DNA of 64,000 nucleotides from Polaromonas sp. (GTDB lineage Bacteria > Pseudomonadota > Gammaproteobacteria > Burkholderiales > Burkholderiaceae_C): the NCBI RefSeq assembly GCF_016185115.1, contig NZ_JACPOF010000017.1:1-64000 (forward strand), written 5' to 3'. A program made the position numbers and the translations under genes. Under the pieces are notes generated by a model. The model was not told the origin of the DNA and did not search any database. It worked only from the letters and a program-made list of their open reading frames with translations. Below are positions 9,115-17,418 of this stretch, one piece after another (position 1 is the stretch's first letter; every line of letters starts with the position of its first letter).

Positions 9115-9768
9115 ATGTCTGCACATTGCCACAACCATGCCACCGACACGAGCGACTACACCCCGCGCTACCGCAGGATTTTGTGGATAGCGCTGGTGGT
9201 CAACGCGGCCATGTTTGCGGTCGAGCTGGGTGCGGGCTTCAAGTCAGGCTCGGTCTCCCTGCTGGCCGATGCCATCGATTTTTTCGGTGATGCGGCGAAC
9301 TACGCCGTGACCCTGGCCGTGTTGTCCATGGGCATGGCATGGCGCTCGTGGGCAGCAGTTCTCAAGGGTTTCAGCATGCTGGGCTTCGGGTTGTTTGTCC
9401 TGGGCAAAACCGCCTGGAACGCCAGCCAGGGTGTGACGCCCGAGGCCATCACCATGGGCACCGTGGGCCTGCTGGCCCTGATCGCCAATGTGACGGTGGC
9501 GGCCCTTCTCTACTCCTACCGCAAAGGCGACGCCAACATGCGCAGCGTCTGGCTGTGCTCCCGCAACGACGCCCTGGGCAACGTCGCCGTCATGCTGGCA
9601 GCACTGGGCGTAGCGGGCACCAGAACAGCCTGGCCAGACCTGGCCGTGGCACTGGTGATGGCGCTGCTGGCCATCAGCGGGGGCTGGTCGGTGTTGCGGC
9701 AGGCTCGCACCGAACTCACTGGCGTTGCGGCCGTTGCAGGTGACCACGGCCACAACCACCCCCACTGA
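9115..9768 (+). CDS. CDF-family heavy-metal cation exporter
   Basis: Inner-membrane divalent-cation/proton antiporter, probably exporting Cd(II) or a similar soft metal. The 217-residue product has about six membrane spans, and both its N-terminus (HCHNH) and C-terminus (DHGHNHPH) are His-rich. The membrane metal site reads D-x3-D in span 2 (DAIDFFGD) and C-x3-D in span 5 (LCSRNDALGN), where many zinc exporters have His-x3-Asp. ATG at 9115 is preferred to an in-frame GTG at 9091 because a purine-rich stretch precedes it. CadR regulation through the shared promoter supports a Cd/Pb-type role. The long cytoplasmic C-terminal domain of YiiP-type exporters is missing, as in other short CDF proteins. 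Confidence 0.85.
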   Translation: MSAHCHNHATDTSDYTPRYRRILWIALVVNAAMFAVELGAGFKSGSVSLLADAIDFFGDAANYAVTLAVLSMGMAWRSWAAVLKGFSMLGFGLFVLGKTAWNASQGVTPEAITMGTVGLLALIANVTVAALLYSYRKGDANMRSVWLCSRNDALGNVAVMLAALGVAGTRTAWPDLAVALVMALLAISGGWSVLRQARTELTGVAAVAGDHGHNHPH

Positions 9769-9838
9769 GCGTAAAGAAAACACCACGGCAACCCGCTCGC
9801 TGATTGAACTTTTGTCACAGCCGACTATCATTAAACCC

Positions 9839-10306
9839 ATGCGCCACCTGTTGCTCGCCCTCATGATCGTCCTGCTGCCCCTGCGCGGCGGGGTCGGCGA
9901 TGCGATGGCCACGCAAATGGCATTGGGCACTACAGGCAGTGCCACGCATCACATGCCAGGTGGCACGCAACCAATGTCGGATGCAGAAGACATGGTTGAC
10001 CACGACCACGCTTCAGGCACTGAATCACACGCATCCCACTCAATGGCAGAACAGGCTCCGGCTCAAGCGATGCACGACTGCAATGGACATGCAGGCCGGG
10101 ATGACCAGGGCACTGCGGAGAGCACGGCTACTCATGACGGCCCTTGCAATACCTGCGAAGCCTGCCAGGCCTGCCACACCGTTGCACTGTCGCCAACCCC
10201 TGACCTGCGGGGCATTTCTTTTGACACGCCCACCCTGGCTCACGACCTGCTGACGTCATTTACCAGTGCCAGCCTGGCCCTGGGACAAAAACCACCGATT
10301 TCCTGA
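9839..10306 (+). CDS. Secreted His/Met/Cys-rich protein of unknown function
   Basis: A 155-residue product with a signal peptide of about 23 residues (MRHLLLALMIVLLPL, ending DAMA). It is followed by a low-complexity mature region rich in His, Met, Asp and Ala (HHMPGGTQPM, DHDHASG, HASHSMAEQ). A cluster of regularly spaced cysteines follows, CNTCEACQACH, at about residues 103-113. The composition points to periplasmic metal binding, and the position directly before the copper cluster suggests copper. The Cys pattern recalls small DUF2946-type proteins, but I cannot confirm that family. ATG at 9839 is chosen because the signal peptide begins there; the frame upstream has no protein-like character. 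Confidence 0.65.
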   Translation: MRHLLLALMIVLLPLRGGVGDAMATQMALGTTGSATHHMPGGTQPMSDAEDMVDHDHASGTESHASHSMAEQAPAQAMHDCNGHAGRDDQGTAESTATHDGPCNTCEACQACHTVALSPTPDLRGISFDTPTLAHDLLTSFTSASLALGQKPPIS

Positions 10307-10417
10307 GTTCAAGGCCCGTATTGGGCCTGTACCTGCAACGGGCTCGCGCATCCAAGCGCGAAAAGCCCGGAAAACCGCGATTTCTTCAATCGCCCGCATG
10401 TATTTCAGGAGGTTTCC

Positions 10418-10762
10418 GTGACTCTCACATCTGTTTTCAAATCAGGTCCACGGCCTGGTGTCTGCCTGGCCCTCACCGCTGCCGGCTTTCTTGTGGCGGG
10501 CGCCAACACGGCGCGTGCGCAATCCCCCGCCCCAGCCACCGCGCCTGACACGCCTCTGACCTTCAGGTCTGCATTTGAGGGCTACCAGCCCCTCACCGAC
10601 GAAAAAATCGTCAACTGGAAAGATGCCAACGACACCACGCGCCGTATTGGCGGCTGGCGCGCGTATGCAAAGCAGGCTCAGGCGCCGTCGACCGCCCCCC
10701 CTGAAAAGGACGCGTCGCCACCGGCAGGGGCTGACCCACATGCAGGGCACGGCAAGCCATGA
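10418..10762 (+). CDS. Conserved-looking secreted protein of copper clusters, function unknown
   Basis: A 114-residue product with a GTG start after a strong AGGAGG site and a signal peptide ending NTARA. The mature part has a distinctive core at residues 45-88: FRSAFEGYQPLTDEKIVNW, then KDANDTTRRIGGWRAYAKQA. A Pro/Ala-rich tail ending DPHAGHGKP follows. I recall this core from small proteins lying before TolC-family and copper-oxidase genes in betaproteobacteria, but I know of no assigned function. Its stop overlaps the TolC-family start by ATGA (10759-10762), so it is translated with the copper operon. The His-containing tail could bind metal. Confidence 0.75.
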   Translation: MTLTSVFKSGPRPGVCLALTAAGFLVAGANTARAQSPAPATAPDTPLTFRSAFEGYQPLTDEKIVNWKDANDTTRRIGGWRAYAKQAQAPSTAPPEKDASPPAGADPHAGHGKP

Positions 10763-12189
10763 CCGCAGCACCCATCAAACCCCTTTTCAAACGGGCCGCC
10801 CTGACGCTGGCTGTACTGGTAATGGCAGGTTGCGCGGCGGTCGACATGGACAAGACCATCAGCGAAACCAACGGCACAACAGGCAGCTTCACGCAAGGCA
10901 GGCTGGAACTGGTTCGCGGCGAGCAGCAAAAGCAGGCGCGTGCAAAGCTTGCCAGTGAACTGCTGGCACGGCCTCTTTCGATGGATGATGCCGTGCAACT
11001 GGCACTGGCCAACAGCCCTGCCCTGCAAACCCTGCTCGCGCAGAGCTGGAACGACCTGTCCCAGGCCGACAGGGATGGGCGTATCGCCAACCCGGTGTTT
11101 ACCTTTGAACGCATCACCTTCAAGGACGAGCTCGAATTGGGACGATTGGTGTCGTTTGGCCTGCTTGACCTGCTGACCCTGCCGAAAAGACAGGCTATTG
11201 CCCAGGCGCGGCAGGCGCAAGCCAAAGTCCAGCTCTCCGCAAACGTGGTTGAACAGGTGACACAAATCAGGCAGGCGTGGGTGCGCGCGGTGACGTCCGG
11301 CCAGGTTCTGCAGTACGCCCAACAAATCAGTACCGCAGCCGAGGCGAGTGCAGAACTGGCGCGGCGTATGCAGCAGGTGGGTAACTTCAACAAACTCCAG
11401 CGGGCGCGCCAGCAGGTTTTTTATGCGGATAGCGTTGCAAGGCTGGCGTCGGCGCAACACCGCGCACTGGCAGCGCGCGAAGAACTTGTACGGCAACTCG
11501 GTCTGACCGACGCACAGGCCGCGCAGCTCACGCTGCCGGGTCGCCTGCCGGATTTGCCTGTGGAACCGCGTCCTGCCAGCCTGGTGAGCAGCACGGCCAG
11601 CGACCAGCGGCTGGACGTACAGCTGGCCCGCAGCCAGCTCGATGCCGCAGGGCAGTCACAAGGGCTGAACCTTCTGACCAGCGTGGTGGACGTGGAGCTG
11701 GGTGTTCGACGGGACACGGTGTTTGACAACGGCGCAGGCAGGGCCTTCCCGAAGCGCGGGTACGAGCTTGGCATACGCCTGCCGATTTTCGACTGGGGCA
11801 GCGCCAGACGCGATGTGATGAACGCGCAATCACTGGCCGCCGCGAACCGCTATGAAACCACGGTGAGAAACGCATCATCACAACTGCGGGAAAGCTACTC
11901 GGCTTACCGCACCGCGTATGACCTGGCGCGTCACTATCGCGATGAAGTTTTGCCCCTGCGCAAAACAATGGCGGACGAAAACGTTCTGCGCTACAACGGC
12001 ATGTTGATCGGTGTCCTTGAGCTGCTCGCCGACACCCGCGATCAGATTGCAGGCGTGGTCACGGCCATCAATGCCTATGAACAGTTCTGGCTGGCTGATG
12101 CCGCACTCAACGCCTCCATGACTGGCAAACCGACTGCAGTGCTGATGGCCGCACCTTCGACAGGTAGCGGCGAAAGAGCCGGGCATTGA
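10759..12189 (+). CDS. TolC-family outer-membrane protein (CusC-like lipoprotein)
   Basis: Outer-membrane channel-type protein. The 476-residue product has a lipoprotein signal with lipobox VMAGC at about residues 20-24, then two OEP repeats rich in long amphipathic helices (about residues 75-260 and 280-460). In this arrangement it sits directly before a multicopper oxidase, and there is no RND pump or membrane-fusion protein beside it. It may therefore work with a pump encoded elsewhere. The start overlaps the previous gene, and the stop is 30 bp before the oxidase ATG. Copper export is inferred from context, not from residues. Confidence 0.85.
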   Translation: MTAAPIKPLFKRAALTLAVLVMAGCAAVDMDKTISETNGTTGSFTQGRLELVRGEQQKQARAKLASELLARPLSMDDAVQLALANSPALQTLLAQSWNDLSQADRDGRIANPVFTFERITFKDELELGRLVSFGLLDLLTLPKRQAIAQARQAQAKVQLSANVVEQVTQIRQAWVRAVTSGQVLQYAQQISTAAEASAELARRMQQVGNFNKLQRARQQVFYADSVARLASAQHRALAAREELVRQLGLTDAQAAQLTLPGRLPDLPVEPRPASLVSSTASDQRLDVQLARSQLDAAGQSQGLNLLTSVVDVELGVRRDTVFDNGAGRAFPKRGYELGIRLPIFDWGSARRDVMNAQSLAAANRYETTVRNASSQLRESYSAYRTAYDLARHYRDEVLPLRKTMADENVLRYNGMLIGVLELLADTRDQIAGVVTAINAYEQFWLADAALNASMTGKPTAVLMAAPSTGSGERAGH

Positions 12190-12218
12190 GTACCCGCACC
12201 CCAACAAGGACAACAGAA

Positions 12219-13661
12219 ATGAACAACCGAAGAAAATTTTTGACGGGTGCAGGCGCGATCACTGCCGCCGTCAGTGCGGCCACCGTAAGCCGCGTGGCGA
12301 TGGCCGCATTGCCGGAGCCTGTCATTCAGGACAAGCCTGACACCATGGCCCCGCTGGTTCCCAACTCAGGCAGGCCTTACAACCCGGTGGTCACACTGAA
12401 CGGCTGGACACTGCCCTGGCGCATGAACAATGGCATCAAGGAATTCCACCTGGTCGCCGAACCTGTTGTGCGTGAATTTTCACCGGGCTTCAAGGGGCAT
12501 TTGTGGGGCTATAACGGCCAGTCACCCGGCCCCACGATTGAGGTGGTGGAAGGCGACCGTGTCAGGGTCTTTGTCACCAACAAGCTGCCCGAGCACACCA
12601 GCGTGCACTGGCATGGCCAGCGTGTGCCCAACGGCATGGACGGCGTGGCAGGCCTGAACCAGCCAGCCATTCCCTCAGGCAAGACCTTCGTCTATGAGTT
12701 TGTCGCGCGCAGGCCTGGCACATTCATGTACCACCCGCACGCTGACGAGATGACGCAGATGGCGATGGGCATGATGGGTTTCTGGATCACGCACCCCAGG
12801 GCGAAGCACCCCCTGATTGACGAGGTGGACCGGGACTTCGTCTTTCTGCTCAATGCCTACGACATCGATCCCGGTGCCTATACCCCAAAAATCATGACCA
12901 TGCTGGACTTCAACATCTGGAGCTGGAACAGCCGGGTCTTCCCGGGTATTGACCCGCTGGTGGTGCGCAAGAACGACAAGGTACGGATTCGCCTCGGCAA
13001 CCTGACCATGACCAATCACCCGATCCATATCCATGGCCACGAATTCACCGTCACCGGCACTGACGGCGGGCCGGTTCCCAAAACCGCGCGATGGCCGGAG
13101 GTCACGACTGATGTGGCTGTCGGCCAGATGCGGCAGATCGAGTTTGTCGCCGACGAAGAGGGCGACTGGGCGTTTCATTGCCACAAGAGCCACCACACGA
13201 TGAACGCCATGGGCCATGACGTACCCACACTGATTGGCGTGGATCACAGAAAAATCGTGCGCGATATCACCAACGTCATTCCCGACTACATGGTCATGGG
13301 CGAACGCGGCATGGCTGACATGGCCGAAATGGAGATGCCTCTTCCGGACAACACCGCCCGGATGATGACGGGTGAAGGCCCGTTCGGTTCGGTCGAGATG
13401 GGCGGCATGTTCAGCATGCTCAAGGTACGCAAGGATCAAAAAGCCGGCGACTACAAGGACCCCGGCTGGTACAGGCACCCGGCTGGAACGGTGGCGCATG
13501 AATGGACAGGCGCAACTCCGAATCCGGCGCGCTTCTCGTCGGAAGGCGGGCAAACCATGCGGGCGCAAAACATGCCAGCCAAAGAAGTTGAGGTGCAGAT
13601 CCGCAAGCCCGCCACGAAGGCCGCGAATGACATCAGGGGCGCAGGCGGCATGCACCATTGA
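12219..13661 (+). CDS. Tat-exported multicopper oxidase
   Basis: Periplasmic cuprous oxidase-type enzyme that oxidises Cu(I) to Cu(II) using O2. The 480-residue product starts with a Tat signal (MNNRRKFLTGAGAITAA). The four copper-ligand motifs appear in order: TSVHWHGQ (about residue 127), FMYHPHADE (about 170), HPIHIHGHEF (about 268) and WAFHCHKSHHTM (about 320). The C-terminal third has Met-rich stretches (MADMAEMEMPLP, MGGMFSM), as in copper-tolerance oxidases. ATG at 12219 is preferred over a TTG at 12186 because AAGGA precedes it and the twin-arginine motif follows at once. The cupredoxin and CusF-like genes follow. Confidence 0.93.
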   Translation: MNNRRKFLTGAGAITAAVSAATVSRVAMAALPEPVIQDKPDTMAPLVPNSGRPYNPVVTLNGWTLPWRMNNGIKEFHLVAEPVVREFSPGFKGHLWGYNGQSPGPTIEVVEGDRVRVFVTNKLPEHTSVHWHGQRVPNGMDGVAGLNQPAIPSGKTFVYEFVARRPGTFMYHPHADEMTQMAMGMMGFWITHPRAKHPLIDEVDRDFVFLLNAYDIDPGAYTPKIMTMLDFNIWSWNSRVFPGIDPLVVRKNDKVRIRLGNLTMTNHPIHIHGHEFTVTGTDGGPVPKTARWPEVTTDVAVGQMRQIEFVADEEGDWAFHCHKSHHTMNAMGHDVPTLIGVDHRKIVRDITNVIPDYMVMGERGMADMAEMEMPLPDNTARMMTGEGPFGSVEMGGMFSMLKVRKDQKAGDYKDPGWYRHPAGTVAHEWTGATPNPARFSSEGGQTMRAQNMPAKEVEVQIRKPATKAANDIRGAGGMHH

Positions 13662-13701
13662 CCCGATTTTTTATTTTTAACCGCACACAGAAAGTTGACC
13701 C

Positions 13702-14214
13702 ATGAAAATCCGAAACACTCTTATTGCACTTTCTTCGCTACTGCTGGCCATGACGGCCACAGCGGCCGGTACCCATGGCGGCGGACAGGGCGAAGACGCC
13801 ATTGGCAAGCCAGGCGTTGCATCAAGGGTTTCGCGCACTGTCGTGGTCGACATGACAGATGCGATGCGCTTCAACAGTTCAAACATCATGGCAAGGCAGG
13901 GCGAAACCATCCGCTTTGTGGTGAAGAACTCGGGCAAGGTCAAACATGAAATGGTCCTGGGCACCGAAAAAGAGCTCAGGGAACACTATGAGGTCATGAA
14001 AAAGAACCCGGAGATGGAACACGCCGACGCCAACATGGTCACGGTGGCACCGGGCAAAACCGGTGAAATCATCTGGCAGTTCACCAAAGCCGGAAAAGTA
14101 GACTTTGCCTGCCTGCAACCCGGCCACTACGATGCCGGCATGAAAGGCGTGGTAACGGTCACTGGCAGCAAAACAGCACCAAAAGAAGACGGTCATGACA
14201 CTCACAAACACTGA
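13702..14214 (+). CDS. Periplasmic cupredoxin (CopI-like)
   Basis: Small blue-copper-type periplasmic protein, likely a copper carrier or an electron partner of the oxidase. The 170-residue product has a signal peptide ending TATAA. A cupredoxin fold follows, with the type 1 ligands visible as His in KVKHEMVLG and Cys, His and Met in FACLQPGHYDAGM near the C-terminus. The GQGETIRFVVKN-like strand is typical of the class. The tail GHDTHKH adds further metal ligands. The gene lies 40 bp after the oxidase on the same strand. The family is known from copper tolerance in Rubrivivax (CopI), a close relative. Confidence 0.87.
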   Translation: MKIRNTLIALSSLLLAMTATAAGTHGGGQGEDAIGKPGVASRVSRTVVVDMTDAMRFNSSNIMARQGETIRFVVKNSGKVKHEMVLGTEKELREHYEVMKKNPEMEHADANMVTVAPGKTGEIIWQFTKAGKVDFACLQPGHYDAGMKGVVTVTGSKTAPKEDGHDTHKH

Positions 14215-14305
14215 TGTGCAGGGTCATACGACGATAACTTGCAGCATGGTTAGTCATGACACCCCAGTGGCACAGCTGCTGCGATAAATCCTGAAAGAAA
14301 CCAGT

Positions 14306-14659
14306 ATGAAAAATCTCAACCCCACGGTCATCATTTGTGCGCTGTTGATCGGTGCTTCGCCTTCTTATGCAGCGTCCCCCGAGGGGGCCCCGAGCACCAT
14401 GGGTGACTCCACCAATGAGGCCGCCACGGACGCATCAGACATGGCCGAAGGTGAAGTCCGAAAAGTGGATGTGGAAAACCAAAAAATCACCATCAGGCAT
14501 GGCACCATCAAAAACCTTGACATGCCTGGCATGACGATGGTGTTTCAGGTCATGGACCCGGCCATGCTTGGGAAAGTAAAGGCCGGGGACAAAATCCGTT
14601 TCAGGGCAGAAAAGGCCAACGGTGCGATTGTCGTGACCGACATCCAGCCGGAGAAATAA
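14306..14659 (+). CDS. CusF-like periplasmic copper-binding protein
   Basis: Periplasmic Cu(I) metallochaperone of the CusF fold. The 117-residue product has a signal peptide ending PSYA and an acidic linker. The small OB-like barrel follows, with TIRHGTIKNLDMPGMTMVF near residues 59-77. His and the two Met of MTM match the CusF ligands His36, Met47 and Met49. The tryptophan that caps the copper in E. coli CusF (Trp44, in NWPEMTM) is replaced by Met (LDMPGMTM). It is the last gene of the rightward copper operon and faces the copper ATPase gene. No CusA or CusB gene is present here. Confidence 0.88.
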   Translation: MKNLNPTVIICALLIGASPSYAASPEGAPSTMGDSTNEAATDASDMAEGEVRKVDVENQKITIRHGTIKNLDMPGMTMVFQVMDPAMLGKVKAGDKIRFRAEKANGAIVVTDIQPEK

Positions 14660-14767
14660 ACACTCCGCAGTACGGCCGCAGGCGTGAGTGGATTGCCGGC
14701 ACAGGACTTCTTCCTTCGCTTGCGATGCGGCGTACACCTTGCGGATGCAACGCCAGCTCCACCAGAC

Positions 14768-16966
14768 TCAGCCCCGGCCACGCCTCAGCCGCAATGCGTT
14801 GCCAATCACCGAGGCTGAACTCAGGCTCATGGCCAGCGCGGCAATCATCGGTGACAGCAGCCAGCCCGTGAACGGATACAACACGCCAGCAGCAATGGGA
14901 ATACCGAGCGAGTTGTATAAAAAAGCAAACATCAGGTTTTGCTTCATGTTTGCGACGGTGGCTTCTGACAGCGACCGGGCAATGGTGATCCCGCGCAAAT
15001 CGCCCTTGACCAGGGTGACCTGCGCGCTGTTCATGGCAACATCTGTACCGGTACCCATGGCGATTCCCACATCGGCCCTGGCCAGTGCGGGGGCATCATT
15101 GATGCCGTCTCCCGCCATGGCAACAATGCGCCCTTCGTTTTGCAGGCGCTCTACCAGAGTCAGCTTGTCGGCCGGCTTGACTTCACCATGCACCTCGTCG
15201 ATGCCCAGTCGCGCGCCAATCGCTCTGGCGGTGGTCAGGCCATCACCGGTAGCCATCACAATGCGCAGCCCGGCCGCTTTCAGCGTGGCCAGCGCCTCCG
15301 GCGTGCTTTGCTTGACCGGGTCAGATACAGCCAGCAATCCGGCCAGCTGGCCATCTACCGCCAGATACATCACGCTGGCGCCCTCCGCGCGCAAGGCCTC
15401 TGCCTCAGGAACCATGGCCGCGACAGATGCGCCAGTCTGCTCCATCAAGGTGGTGTTGCCCAGCGCAAGCTGACGTCCCTCTACCTGCCCTTTCACGCCT
15501 ATGCCAGAGGCAGAGTCAAAGTTTTCGGGCTTGCCGAGTGTCATATTACGTTCGCGGGCGGCCCGCACGATTGTTTCGGCGAGCGGATGCTCGCTGCCCT
15601 GGTCCAGACTGGCGGCGAGGCGCAACACTTCGTCAGCTTCAATGCCGGGTGCAGGAACCGCACGATCAAATGATGGCCGGCCCTCCGTGAGAGTGCCGGT
15701 TTTGTCGATGACGAGCGTATCTACCCTGCGCAGATTTTCGATCGCAGCTGCGTCGCGAAACAGCACGCCCCGCGTCGCGCCGTTACCGGTGGCCACCATG
15801 ATGGACATCGGCGTGGCCAGCCCCAATGCACATGGACAGGCGATGATCAATACAGAAACCGCATTGATCAAGCCAAATACCCAGCTTGGTTCGGGCCCAA
15901 AAAATCCCCACGCCAGAAATGTCAACACGGCAAGCAATACAACTGCAACAACAAAGTAGCCGGCAACCTGGTCAGCCATGCGCTGCATGGGTGCTTTGGA
16001 TCGCTGTGCCTGCGCCACCATTTGCACAATTTGCGACAGCATCGTGGCAGAGCCCACCTTCTCCGAGCGCATGACCAGCGCGCCACTGGTGTTAAGCGTT
16101 GCGCCTATCACCTTGTCTCCTGCGCGTTTGCTGACGGGCAGAGGCTCGCCCGTCAGCATGGACTCATCCAGTGCGCTGCTGCCTTCAATCACGACACCAT
16201 CGACCGGCACTTTTTCACCGGGGCGCACGCGCAGCATGTCACCGACATGCACGTTATTCAAAGGCACGTCCTCCTCGATGCCGTCACTGCCAATCCGCCG
16301 CGCTGTCTTTGGCGACAGCCGTAACAGCGACTTGATGGCTGCCGAAGTCTGCGACCGGGCTTTCAGCTCAAGCAACTGCCCCAGCAGGGTCAGGGAAATA
16401 ATGACAACAGCTGCTTCAAAATAAACAGCCACCCTTCCCATGGAAACGAATGAGGCCGGGAAGACCTGCGGCGCAACAGTTGCCACCACGCTGTAGACAA
16501 ACGCGGCGCCAGTGCCAAGGCTGATCAGCGTCCACATATTGGGGCTGCGCTTCACGAGGGACTGCCAGCCACGCTGAAAAAACGGCCCGCCAGCCCACAT
16601 CACCACAGGCAGGGACAGTGCGAGTTCAATCCAGCTTTGGAACGCCATGCTGAACAGGTTCAGCCTGTGCCCGCCCATCGCCAGCGCCGTGACCACCACC
16701 GTCAAAGGGAGGGTCCACCAGAAGCGTCGCTGGAAATCGGTGAGTTCCCTGTTCTCGCCCTCTTCAAGCTCGGGGATCAACGCCTCCAGCGTCATGCCGC
16801 ATATGGGGCAGTTGCCGGGATGGTCCTGGCGTATCTGCGGGTGCATGGGGCAGGTGTAAATGGCGCCCGCCTGGATGGGAAGCCGTGTCTGCGTATCCGG
16901 TTTTGCAGACTTTGAGGTCATGCCGTGCATGGCCGGGTCATGGTCATGCACAGCAGAACCCGTCAC
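14768..16966 (-). CDS. copA: Copper-translocating P1B-type ATPase
   Basis: Inner-membrane pump exporting Cu(I) from the cytoplasm. The 732-residue product begins with a His/Met-rich leader and a small Cys-rich metal-binding unit ([20 protein letters not shown], about residues 38-57) instead of a classical CxxC HMA domain. The core motifs are TGEP in the actuator domain, [13 protein letters not shown] in span 6, the phosphorylation site [19 protein letters not shown], and the Cu(I) span residues YNSLG and MSLSSASVI. The start is a GTG at 16966, with an alternative ATG at about 16930. The Met-rich lipoprotein gene lies just upstream, and the two are probably co-transcribed leftward. Confidence 0.93.
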   Translation of the reverse strand: MTGSAVHDHDPAMHGMTSKSAKPDTQTRLPIQAGAIYTCPMHPQIRQDHPGNCPICGMTLEALIPELEEGENRELTDFQRRFWWTLPLTVVVTALAMGGHRLNLFSMAFQSWIELALSLPVVMWAGGPFFQRGWQSLVKRSPNMWTLISLGTGAAFVYSVVATVAPQVFPASFVSMGRVAVYFEAAVVIISLTLLGQLLELKARSQTSAAIKSLLRLSPKTARRIGSDGIEEDVPLNNVHVGDMLRVRPGEKVPVDGVVIEGSSALDESMLTGEPLPVSKRAGDKVIGATLNTSGALVMRSEKVGSATMLSQIVQMVAQAQRSKAPMQRMADQVAGYFVVAVVLLAVLTFLAWGFFGPEPSWVFGLINAVSVLIIACPCALGLATPMSIMVATGNGATRGVLFRDAAAIENLRRVDTLVIDKTGTLTEGRPSFDRAVPAPGIEADEVLRLAASLDQGSEHPLAETIVRAARERNMTLGKPENFDSASGIGVKGQVEGRQLALGNTTLMEQTGASVAAMVPEAEALRAEGASVMYLAVDGQLAGLLAVSDPVKQSTPEALATLKAAGLRIVMATGDGLTTARAIGARLGIDEVHGEVKPADKLTLVERLQNEGRIVAMAGDGINDAPALARADVGIAMGTGTDVAMNSAQVTLVKGDLRGITIARSLSEATVANMKQNLMFAFLYNSLGIPIAAGVLYPFTGWLLSPMIAALAMSLSSASVIGNALRLRRGRG

Positions 16967-17004
16967 CTGGTTTTTTTACTTGCCGGATGGCCTGAACTTC
17001 GAGG

Positions 17005-17418
17005 TCAATGGTGTTCATGGCCTGCGCCCTGCGTCGCTGGCGAAACAGGCATCCGGTCCATCATCATTTTCATCATGCCCTGCATCATGTCCATACGCTT
17101 TTCCATCATCTGCATGCCTTTCATGTCGCCCATGCCGGCACCCGACATGCCATCCATCATGGCCATGCCGTCGCGCATGGTTTTCATGTGTTCCGCCATC
17201 AGCTTGCTTCGCTCTTCAGGCGTCTTTGCGTTCATCATTTTTTCGTGCATGCCCTGCATGCTTTTCATCTGCGCATCCATTTTGGCCATGTGGTCAGGCG
17301 CAGCCATGCTGTTGGAGGCGGTGTGACCCATGGGCATCATGGGAGCGGTGTTGCAGGCAATCAGTGTGCTGGTTGCTGTCAGGGCCAGTGCGAGGGGAAT
17401 AAATCTGAAATGTGTCAT
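17005..17418 (-). CDS. Met-rich lipoprotein, probable periplasmic copper binder
   Basis: A 137-residue product with a lipoprotein signal (MTHFRFIPLALALTATS, lipobox LIAC at residues 19-22). In the roughly 116-residue mature part about 32 residues are methionine, in repeats such as MQGMHEKMM, MRDGMAMMDGM and MDMMQGMMKMMM. The tail is GHEHH. It is predicted to be largely helical. Such density suggests Cu(I)/Ag(I) binding, supported by its position 38 bp before the copper ATPase. The start at 17418 is chosen over an upstream ATG at 17451 because GGAG precedes it and the signal peptide begins there. I do not recognise a named family. Confidence 0.78.
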   Translation of the reverse strand: MTHFRFIPLALALTATSTLIACNTAPMMPMGHTASNSMAAPDHMAKMDAQMKSMQGMHEKMMNAKTPEERSKLMAEHMKTMRDGMAMMDGMSGAGMGDMKGMQMMEKRMDMMQGMMKMMMDRMPVSPATQGAGHEHH

